Source: JASFRI01 sp050115015 (GTDB taxonomy: Bacteria; Acidobacteriota; Polarisedimenticolia; CBDVAL01). From it: a DNA stretch of 8,368 nt. Both the position numbers and the translations under genes were made by a program. The DNA is taken from contig JASFRI010000180.1 of the NCBI GenBank assembly GCA_050115015.1, forward strand, positions 1-8,368. Reading direction: 5' to 3'. The notes under the pieces were generated by a model. That model did not search any database, was not told where the DNA came from, and worked only from the letters and a program-made list of their open reading frames with translations. Position 1 is the first letter of the stretch. Every line of letters starts with the position of its first letter. This document shows positions 1-4,843 of the stretch, in pieces.

Positions 1-158
1 CGCCTCGCGCCCTTCGGGTTGCGGCGGCGTAGTGCCGTCTGCTTCGTTCCCGCTCCTCCCCGATGCACATCGGCATCGCGTCGTCGCGGCGCCTCGCAGC
101 CGGCACCACGGCGCTCGCAACGCGGGGGCGCGGAGTTCTTCAGCAGCCTGTTAGAGGG
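1..158. repeat. Possible end of a dispersed repeat or mobile element
   Basis: No gene is visible here. The stretch is rich in short CG-containing words and small palindromes; CGATG-CA-CATCG at 61-72 is one, and the same arm recurs as GCATCG a few bases later. It ends in TTCTTCAGCAGCCTGTTAG (about 137-155), after which the base composition becomes clearly less GC-rich. From memory, similar 'TTCAGCAGCCTG..TAG' ends recur as non-coding repeats or insertion-sequence-like edges in GC-rich environmental genomes, but this could not be checked. The short open frames across it resemble no protein family. It could equally be the unremarkable 3' flank of a gene outside the window. Confidence 0.25.
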
Positions 159-376
159 CCCATTTCGGGGTGCAAATGGCGGTTCTAAGGTCTCAGGGAA
201 GGACTGTTTTTCACGCAAGCCTTTTCGAATCAATCGTTTGCTGGGGTCCGACCCGCGGGAATACTCCAAAGGAGGCGGGCGGCGAACCTTTTCGGGCAGA
301 ATGCGTCCTGGTTGGTGAGGGACGCACGGAGGAGGCGGGGATGCCGCACCCACAAGGGCTCGCCGGACAGGGCTGA
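159..376 (+). other. Leader and promoter region of the ECF operon
   Basis: Non-coding stretch before the first sigma gene, less GC-rich than its surroundings, especially at about 160-270, as is usual for a promoter region. It holds a candidate ECF-type promoter (285-307), a small inverted repeat GGGTC-C-GACCC (245-255) that could be an operator or chance, and an AAAGGAGG at 268-275 that resembles a ribosome binding site but has no usable start codon at the right distance. No convincing open frame, tRNA or riboswitch was seen. Confidence 0.5.
285..307 (+). promoter_or_regulatory. Candidate ECF-type promoter (AAC-N16-CGTC)
   Basis: GCGAACCTT carries AAC at 285-287, followed after exactly 16 bases by CGTC at 304-307. 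This matches the general form of ECF promoters (an AAC-containing -35 and a CGTC-like -10 about 16-17 bases apart). Transcription would start near 313-316, leaving a leader of about 60 bases before the sigma gene at 377. ECF sigma factors often transcribe their own operon, so this would be an autoregulatory site. The match is short and the background GC-rich, so chance cannot be excluded. Confidence 0.3.
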
Positions 377-964
377 ATGGACCTGGCGGAGCTCCTGGAA
401 CGCTGCCGGCGGGGGGACGAGCTGGCCTGGGAGGCGCTGGTGCGCCGCTACCAGGGGCGTGTGTACGGACTGGCGTTGCACTACGTGCGGGACGCCGACG
501 AGGCCAGGGACCTGGCCCAGGAGGTCTTCGTGAGGATCTACGCGAAGCTGGGGACGTTCCGGGGACACGAGACCTTCGTGTCCTGGATGCTCCGGCTCGC
601 CCGGAACCTCTGCATCGACCACCTGCGGCGGGTCAAGGCCCGCGTGCCGGTGGACGACGTCAACGTCGATGAAGGTCCGGAATTGCGGCATCCGGGGGCG
701 GGGCCGGAGGCGGCGTTCGCCGCCGATGCCCGGAAGCGGCTCGTGTACCGGGCGCTCGGGAAGCTGAGCGAGTCCTACCGCGAGATCATCCTCCTGAAGG
801 ACATCCAGGGGCTGAAGATCGAGGAGATCGCGACGATGCTGGGCCTGCCCGCCGGCACGGTGAAGTCGCGCTCGAACCGGGCGCGGATCGAGCTGGCCCG
901 CGCCGTCCTGGAGCTCTCGCCGGCGGAGGGCGCCGGCCCGGCCCCGCGGGGGAGCGTGCCATGA
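377..964 (+). CDS. RpoE-like ECF RNA polymerase sigma factor
   Basis: This 195-residue protein directs RNA polymerase to a small regulon, probably for envelope or other stress. Sigma region 2 spans about residues 8-88: region 2.2 reads DEARDLAQEVF (41-51), with the usual acidic patch that contacts the polymerase beta' clamp, and region 2.3-2.4 includes FVSWMLRLARNLCIDHLRR (67-85). Sigma region 4 spans about 120-175, with the helix-turn-helix around LKIEEIATMLGLPAGTVKSR (146-165). Length and layout are normal for an ECF sigma factor with only regions 2 and 4. The ATG at 377 follows AGGG four bases upstream. The stop overlaps the start of the next gene (ATGA, 961-964), so the sigma and its anti-sigma are translationally coupled. 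Family assignment is firm; the regulon is unknown. Confidence 0.93.
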   Translation: MDLAELLERCRRGDELAWEALVRRYQGRVYGLALHYVRDADEARDLAQEVFVRIYAKLGTFRGHETFVSWMLRLARNLCIDHLRRVKARVPVDDVNVDEGPELRHPGAGPEAAFAADARKRLVYRALGKLSESYREIILLKDIQGLKIEEIATMLGLPAGTVKSRSNRARIELARAVLELSPAEGAGPAPRGSVP

Positions 965-1902
965 CCTGCCGCGACTTCGAGGCGCGCCTGGACGGCCTGC
1001 TGGCCGGGACCCTCGACCCCGAGGATCGCCGCCGGGTGGAGGCCCATCTCGAGGTCTGCGAGCGCTGCCGCGACCTCCGCGCGGCGATCCGCGCCAGCCT
1101 GGAGGCCCCGCCGGGCAGCGAGGTCGTGGACCTGGCCGCGGGGGTGCTCCACCGCACCAGCGGTTCCGCCTGCGGCCGCGCCCGGGATCTGCTGCCCGAC
1201 CTGGCGGACCGAGTCCTGGAGGGTCTGGATGCTGCCCTCGTGCAGGGCCACGTCGAGCACTGCGACGCCTGCGCGGGCCTGCTGGCCTGCCTGGAGCGGA
1301 ACGCGGCGCTGCTCCCCGGGATGGCGGAGGTCGATCCCGGTGCCGGGTTCACCGCCGAGGTGATCCGCCGGACCGGTCGGGCGGCCGCCGCGGGATGGCG
1401 CCACCGGCTGGAGCGCTGGTGGGAGCGGCTGCTGCAGCGCCCGCGGCTGGCCTGGGAGGGGGCCTACGTGGGGGCGATGGTCGCGGTGCTCCTGTTCGGG
1501 ACGCCGCTCTCCCCGCTGCGGGAGGTGCCGGCGCGGGCCCTGGATCTCGCCCGGACGAACCCGGTGCAGGTCGTCGAGGCGAGCATGTCCCCGCTGCCCG
1601 CCGTCGGGGCCCGGATCGCGGATTACGGCGGGAAGGTCTGGAGCGTGACGGGCGGCGCGCTGGTGGAGAGCACCCGCCCCGCCCGGGCCGCGCTGGGCCA
1701 GAAGGCCGCCTTCGCCTGGGAGATGACCGTTCCCCTGCGGCGGCACGGGGCGCAGGGATGGGAGGCGTTGCTCGACGGAGATTTCCAGTCGTTCGGCGCC
1801 CGTCTCGGCGAGATGGGCATGGACGTGAAGATCCTGTGGATCCGGCTGACCACCGCCGATCCCGAAACGGCCGGCGGGAAGCCGGGTTCCGAGGAGGTGT
1901 GA
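961..1902 (+). CDS. Membrane-anchored zinc-finger (zf-HC2) anti-sigma factor with two ZAS modules
   Basis: This 313-residue protein should bind and hold the ECF sigma factor encoded just before it. Two zinc-binding anti-sigma modules are visible: C3, H29, C33, C36 and C71, H97, C101, C104. Each has the HxxxCxxC motif and the same 26-residue distance from first Cys to His, so the second looks like an internal duplication. One hydrophobic segment at about 168-183 (AYVGAMVAVLLFG) should anchor it in the inner membrane, with the zinc fingers in the cytoplasm and about 130 residues outside. The outer region is recognised as no domain and may sense the signal or be a target of regulated proteolysis. 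Its ATG overlaps the sigma stop codon, the classic layout of a sigma/anti-sigma pair. Role is inferred from motif and position; confidence is high for the N-terminal half. Confidence 0.88.
   Translation: MTCRDFEARLDGLLAGTLDPEDRRRVEAHLEVCERCRDLRAAIRASLEAPPGSEVVDLAAGVLHRTSGSACGRARDLLPDLADRVLEGLDAALVQGHVEHCDACAGLLACLERNAALLPGMAEVDPGAGFTAEVIRRTGRAAAAGWRHRLERWWERLLQRPRLAWEGAYVGAMVAVLLFGTPLSPLREVPARALDLARTNPVQVVEASMSPLPAVGARIADYGGKVWSVTGGALVESTRPARAALGQKAAFAWEMTVPLRRHGAQGWEALLDGDFQSFGARLGEMGMDVKILWIRLTTADPETAGGKPGSEEV
1891..1898 (+). promoter_or_regulatory. Strong ribosome binding site setting a GTG start
   Basis: GAGGAGGT lies five bases before GTG at 1904, inside the last codons of the anti-sigma gene. 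It is the best Shine-Dalgarno sequence in the window and supports the GTG as the start of the third operon gene, one base after the anti-sigma stop. Confidence 0.75.
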
Positions 1903-1903
1903 G

Positions 1904-2527
1904 GTGAACGAGCAAGACGCGCAGAACGCGCAAGGCACGTACGAACCGCAGCAGCAGCCGACGGGGCCGCCCCCGGGTGCGTCGGAGCCGCCGCGACAGC
2001 GGGACTGGGGCCGGCAGGGGTACGCGCGGGACTCGTCCTACGGGTTCGATCCCCGGTCGAAGAACGCGGCGCTGGCCTGTTTCCTGTCGCTGATGCCCGG
2101 CCTCGGCCAGGTCTACGTGGGGTTCTACCAGCGGGGGTTCCTGCACATCCTGATCGTGGGAAGCACCATCGCCCTGCTGGCCGAGGAGCCGGTGCGGGAG
2201 CTCACCCCGCTCCTGGGGATCTTCCTGCCGTTCTTCTGGCTCTACAACATCATCGACGCGGGACGGCGGGCCGGTCTCTACAACCATGCCCTGCAGGCGG
2301 GCGGCGCGGCGGACCTGCCGGCCGAGCTGCCGGCCCTGAAGTCCGGTGGTTCCGTCGGCGGCGGCCTCATCCTGATCGTCCTCGGCACGGCGCTGCTGCT
2401 CTACACGCGGTTCGGCGTGTCCCTGGACTGGCTGGAGGAGTGGTGGCCGATTGCCCCGATCGGCGTCGGCGTCTGGCTGGTCGCCAAGGGCGTGCAGGGC
2501 CGCCTGGGGGACCTGGGAAGAGACTAG
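1904..2527 (+). CDS. Polytopic membrane protein, TM2-like plus LiaF-like transmembrane region
   Basis: A 207-residue membrane protein of unknown function, third in the sigma/anti-sigma operon. Residues 1-50 are polar and rich in Gln, Pro and Gly, probably disordered and cytoplasmic. Residues 51-118 resemble a TM2 domain: SKNAALACFLSLMPGLGQ followed by YVGFYQRG, then hydrophobic stretches at about 78-93 and 101-118 and the polar end NIIDAGRRAG. After a linker, residues 150-197 form two more segments (VGGGLILIVLGTALLLY and WWPIAPIGVGVWLVAKG), like the LiaI/LiaF or DUF5668 membrane region of envelope-stress proteins. It starts with GTG after a strong ribosome binding site, one base past the anti-sigma stop. 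Operon membership suggests it is a target or modulator of the same stress response; this is inference. Domain likeness is by eye. Confidence 0.8.
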   Translation: MNEQDAQNAQGTYEPQQQPTGPPPGASEPPRQRDWGRQGYARDSSYGFDPRSKNAALACFLSLMPGLGQVYVGFYQRGFLHILIVGSTIALLAEEPVRELTPLLGIFLPFFWLYNIIDAGRRAGLYNHALQAGGAADLPAELPALKSGGSVGGGLILIVLGTALLLYTRFGVSLDWLEEWWPIAPIGVGVWLVAKGVQGRLGDLGRD

Positions 2528-2551
2528 AGCCGGCGTCCCTCCGCTCTCGAT

Positions 2552-2591
2552 GGCGATGTCCGGTCCACGGCCGGGACCGGACATCGCCTTT
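2552..2591 (+). terminator. Hairpin terminator after the ECF operon
   Basis: A perfect 15-bp inverted repeat, GGCGATGTCCGGTCC (2552-2566) and GGACCGGACATCGCC (2574-2588), encloses a 7-base loop and is followed by TTT. It starts 24 bases after the stop of the third operon gene and fits an intrinsic terminator with a short T-run. It sits between convergent genes, so it may also block antisense reading into the operon, although no T-run follows on the other strand. Confidence 0.7.
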
Positions 2592-2684
2592 GCCGCCTTC
2601 GGCCCTTCCCCCTCCAGGAACTCGCCAGGAGCCCGCCGCAGGCCCGCGCAACCCGGGCCGGGGCGCTGCCGGGGACGCCGCAGG

Positions 2685-3521
2685 TCAGGGGCCGTCGTAG
2701 TTGTCCACCGAGAGGCCGCCGGGGTTGTCGAGGTCGGTGGTGTTGTCGGAGGCCGCGTTGCCGAGCTGCAGCCCGGTGGTGGAGAGGATCCCGGTCCCGC
2801 CGTTCTGTCCGGCGGTCGAGTGGACCACCAGGGAGGTCGTGGCCCCCAGGATCCCGGTGGTCCCGTTCCCCCACGCCGTGCTGAAGTCGACGACGCCGTT
2901 GAAGCTGATGCCGACGTGGTTGTCCGTCGCGATGGAGCCGGTGATGACCGATCCGACGTTCGCGGAAATCCCCGTCTGCAGGTTCCCGGCGGCGACGCAG
3001 TCGATGATCCGGGCGTGCGGACCGACCCAGATCCCCAGTCCCGTCCCGTCCAGCCCGTTGTCCAGGGCGCGCACGTTCTCGATCCTCGCGAAGGGGGACT
3101 GGTCCAGGGATACTCCGGAGTCGGAGAAGCTGCGCACGGTGCCGTTGCGGACCTGGATGTTCATGTAGCCGCCGCCGGCGTCCGCGTAGATCCCGCTGCG
3201 GGAGCCCACCTCCAGGTTGCCGATGACCGAGAAGCCGTTCAGATCCAGTGTCACGTGGCTGGACTGGATCTCGATGCCGTGCTCGTCGGGGTAGGCGTAG
3301 ATGTCCTCGACGAGGTAGTAGGACCCGGGCTGGGTGATGACGACCGGGTTCAAGCCGTCGAAGTCGTTGCGGATCGGCGTGCGCGGCTCGACCTCGCTGA
3401 GCGTCTTCATCGTGGGACCCGGGGGTCCGAGGGGTGGCTCGAGGCTGCCCGCGTGGGCGATCAGTGAGCCGCCGAGCGCGGCGATGATTCCGAACAGGAT
3501 TCCCCTTGCGTTGCGGTTCAT
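2685..3521 (-). CDS. Secreted right-handed parallel beta-helix protein
   Basis: A 278-residue exported protein. Residues 1-24 form a signal peptide (MNRNARG, then a hydrophobic core GIIAALGGSLIA, with likely cleavage after AHA). A Pro-rich stretch leads into MKTLSEVEPRTPI (38-50) and ITQPGSYYLVEDI (62-74), a recognisable N-terminal cap of surface beta-helix proteins in environmental bacteria. From about 80 to 262, short turns recur at G110, G136, G163, G184, G204, G223 and G244 (GI or GV), spaced 19-27 residues, as in pectate-lyase-like solenoids. No catalytic residues could be assigned, so a lyase activity should not be assumed; adhesion or a structural role is as likely. An in-frame ATG at 3572 would put 17 charged residues before the signal peptide; the ATG at 3521 has a good ribosome binding site and is preferred. 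It lies 54 bases after the GENxGW-repeat gene, probably cotranscribed. Confidence 0.82.
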   Translation of the reverse strand: MNRNARGILFGIIAALGGSLIAHAGSLEPPLGPPGPTMKTLSEVEPRTPIRNDFDGLNPVVITQPGSYYLVEDIYAYPDEHGIEIQSSHVTLDLNGFSVIGNLEVGSRSGIYADAGGGYMNIQVRNGTVRSFSDSGVSLDQSPFARIENVRALDNGLDGTGLGIWVGPHARIIDCVAAGNLQTGISANVGSVITGSIATDNHVGISFNGVVDFSTAWGNGTTGILGATTSLVVHSTAGQNGGTGILSTTGLQLGNAASDNTTDLDNPGGLSVDNYDGP

Positions 3522-3524
3522 GGT

Positions 3525-3533
3525 CCTTTCCTC
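3525..3533 (-). promoter_or_regulatory. Ribosome binding site deciding the beta-helix start
   Basis: On the minus strand GAGGAAAGG ends three bases before the ATG at 3521. It favours this start over the in-frame ATG at 3572 and leaves a clean signal peptide at the N-terminus. Confidence 0.65.
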
Positions 3534-3575
3534 GCTCGCCCTGGTGCGGGCGCGTGTCATCGTGAAGTGCATGGG

Positions 3576-4412
3576 TTACTGGCAGGCCGCCCCGGAGGTC
3601 TCGACCTCCGGGTCCCTCGTGCCGCCCTGGCCGCTGCCACCCGACTCATAGGTGCCGCCGCCGCAGTTGGCGCCGCGCACCAGGAACCACATCCCACCGC
3701 CGATCGGAGGATCCCCGGGCTGGACCGAGGACGTGCCGAACAGGTTGTCCTCCGCACAGGCAGTCGTGGCCACCGTGAAGTCCCCGCCGCTGGTGCGCAG
3801 GGTCTCCAGATCTCCCGTCACCACGTCGTAGGCGGTGGCTCCGGGCAGCGCCGCCCAGCTCAGCTCCGCGTCTGCACCGAGGGGCGCCACCGCGAGGGAG
3901 GCCACGGCTGCCGGGGGGACGCAGGTCCACGCCGTCCTCACGCCGTGGACCCCGGGCTCCGTCGAGGCAAAGCTGACCCAGCCCATGTTCTCGGTCCAGG
4001 CCCGACCTCCGAACGCACCGGTGGTCGTGTCGATGGTCACCCCGTAGGGGGAGGCTCCACACGACCCGGTGTTCTCGCAGGACAGGCTCATCCAGCCGCC
4101 GTTCTCGGTCCAGGCATACCCCCCCAGCACGCCGCCGTCGTTGACCACGCCGTATCCCGTCGTCCCGCAGGTGCTGGTGTTCTCGCAGGAGAACGAGATC
4201 CAGCCGATGTTCTCGCCGTACATCCAGCCGGCCACGTCGAACTCTCCCACCTGCAGCCCCGGGCCACCGTCTCCCAGCGGCTCGGCGTTGATCCATCCCA
4301 CGTTCTCCCCGTAGGCGAGCTGGGATCCGTCGTCGCCCGGATCGATGTTCTCGGCTTGCGCTGGCATCGCCGCCAGCGCGACCGCCGCGAGCACGAGCGC
4401 GCCGTACCGCAT
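3576..4412 (-). CDS. Secreted GENxGW-repeat protein with fibronectin-III-like C-terminal region
   Basis: A 278-residue exported protein of unknown function. Residues 1-20 are a signal peptide (MRYGALVLAAVALAAMPAQA, cleavage before ENID). Four repeats centred on ENVGW (36-40), ENIGW (67-71), ENGGW (103-107) and ENMGW (141-145) follow; the second and third each carry a Cys pair (C76/C82, C112/C118) that probably makes a small disulfide loop. Residues about 165-257 resemble a fibronectin-III-like fold: AELSWAALPGATAYDVVTGD, then MWFLVRGANCGGGTY. No anchor or sorting signal is visible at the C-terminus. The ATG at 4412 has GGGGAGGG nine bases upstream; an in-frame ATG at 4451, also with a GGAGAG-like site, would add 13 residues and spoil the signal peptide. 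Its neighbour is another secreted protein, suggesting a joint surface or extracellular role; the repeats may bind glycans or other proteins, but this is a guess. Confidence 0.78.
   Translation of the reverse strand: MRYGALVLAAVALAAMPAQAENIDPGDDGSQLAYGENVGWINAEPLGDGGPGLQVGEFDVAGWMYGENIGWISFSCENTSTCGTTGYGVVNDGGVLGGYAWTENGGWMSLSCENTGSCGASPYGVTIDTTTGAFGGRAWTENMGWVSFASTEPGVHGVRTAWTCVPPAAVASLAVAPLGADAELSWAALPGATAYDVVTGDLETLRTSGGDFTVATTACAEDNLFGTSSVQPGDPPIGGGMWFLVRGANCGGGTYESGGSGQGGTRDPEVETSGAACQ
3966..4313 (-). repeat. Four coding repeats with the [YT]-[GT]-E-N-x-G-W motif
   Basis: Within the secreted repeat protein, residues 34-149 hold four units built around ENxGW followed by a beta-like [IMV]-[NS] step. 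Tryptophans lie at 40, 71, 107 and 145, so spacing is 31, 36 and 38 residues. Between units are further shared words: [YG]GV followed by a short acidic or Thr-rich turn and G-G-[YR]-A-W. The units have diverged at the DNA level, so they are old, not a recent expansion. Confidence 0.75.
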
Positions 4413-4843
4413 GGATGCAGCCCTCCCCGCCGTCTCGATATCGCCGTTCATCCCTCTCTCCGTTCCCGGGCCGGTCCGGCGTCGCCGCGGTCTCTCCCGC
4501 GCGCCACCCCCTCGGCCCCTCCCGCCGGGCGGGCTGCACGACCCGCCCCTTACCCTGCCAAACGGGAAAGCGGCCTGCCGATGGGACATCGGCACGACCG
4601 GCGGGCACGGGTATGGCCTGCAATTCCCGGGTTTTCAGAGGGATGCGGGTTCCGGGGCGGAGACGACCCCATCGCCCGACCGGCGGGGGCGGCCTACCGA
4701 CGGTGGTGGGCGGCGCACGCCCCGGGCCGGCCGGTGAGCGCGCGCCACGACCGTGCCGCCCCGGATTCGGACGGAAGGCCGGGGTGGCGGTGCCGCGACC
4801 CCGCGGCGTACCCCGGCGTCGGACGGCGGTACCCGGGAGCCGA
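4413..4843 (-). other. Gene-free gap between the kinase and the secreted-protein genes
   Basis: A 431-base stretch with no convincing gene on either strand. Just after the kinase stop there are GC-rich inverted repeats, GCCGCG-N4-CGCGGC (4792-4807) and GTACC...GGTAC (4808-4832), neither with a T-run. In the middle is a perfect short hairpin (4577-4593). The part near 4413-4450 carries ribosome-binding-like purine runs for the next gene. The length suggests that the two secreted-protein genes have their own promoter here, but no clear -35/-10 pair was found; a weak CTGAAA-N17-CATACC on the minus strand is no better than chance. No known riboswitch was recognised. Confidence 0.5.
4577..4593 (-). 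promoter_or_regulatory. Short perfect hairpin in the leader of the secreted-protein genes
   Basis: GCCGATG-GGA-CATCGGC is a perfect 7-bp stem with a 3-base loop, about 165 bases before the preferred start of the GENxGW-repeat gene. It could be part of a structured leader, an operator, or simply a GC-rich palindrome. No T-run follows on either strand, so a terminator is unlikely. Confidence 0.3.

Noticed and set aside
268..275. AAAGGAGG as the ribosome binding site of a small gene upstream of the sigma factor.
   Set aside because: The next ATG is about 25 bases further on and opens no plausible coding frame; start codons at proper spacing are absent.
2641..2659. GGCCCG-N7-CGGGCC as a terminator for the minus-strand genes.
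   Set aside because: It is a 6-bp GC palindrome without a T-run, of the sort expected by chance in such GC-rich DNA.
2451..3467. A 338-codon plus-strand open frame across the terminator and the beta-helix gene.
   Set aside because: It runs through the hairpin and antisense to a gene with a signal peptide and a clear repeat pattern. The composition is Gly/Val/Asp/Arg-rich and resembles no family.
3522..3572. Upstream in-frame ATG at 3572 for the beta-helix protein.
   Set aside because: It would place 17 charged residues before the signal peptide, while the ATG at 3521 has a good ribosome binding site.
4413..4595. Upstream in-frame starts for the GENxGW-repeat protein (ATG at 4595 or 4451).
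   Set aside because: The 4595 start adds an Arg/Gly-rich stretch typical of translated non-coding GC-rich DNA. The 4451 start is possible but puts 13 residues, some acidic, in front of an otherwise standard signal peptide.
4500..4640. A cyclic-di-GMP or other riboswitch before the secreted-protein genes.
   Set aside because: The words CCAAACGGGAAAGC and the nearby hairpin first suggested a GEMM-like fold, but the conserved core and tetraloop-receptor elements are absent on both strands.
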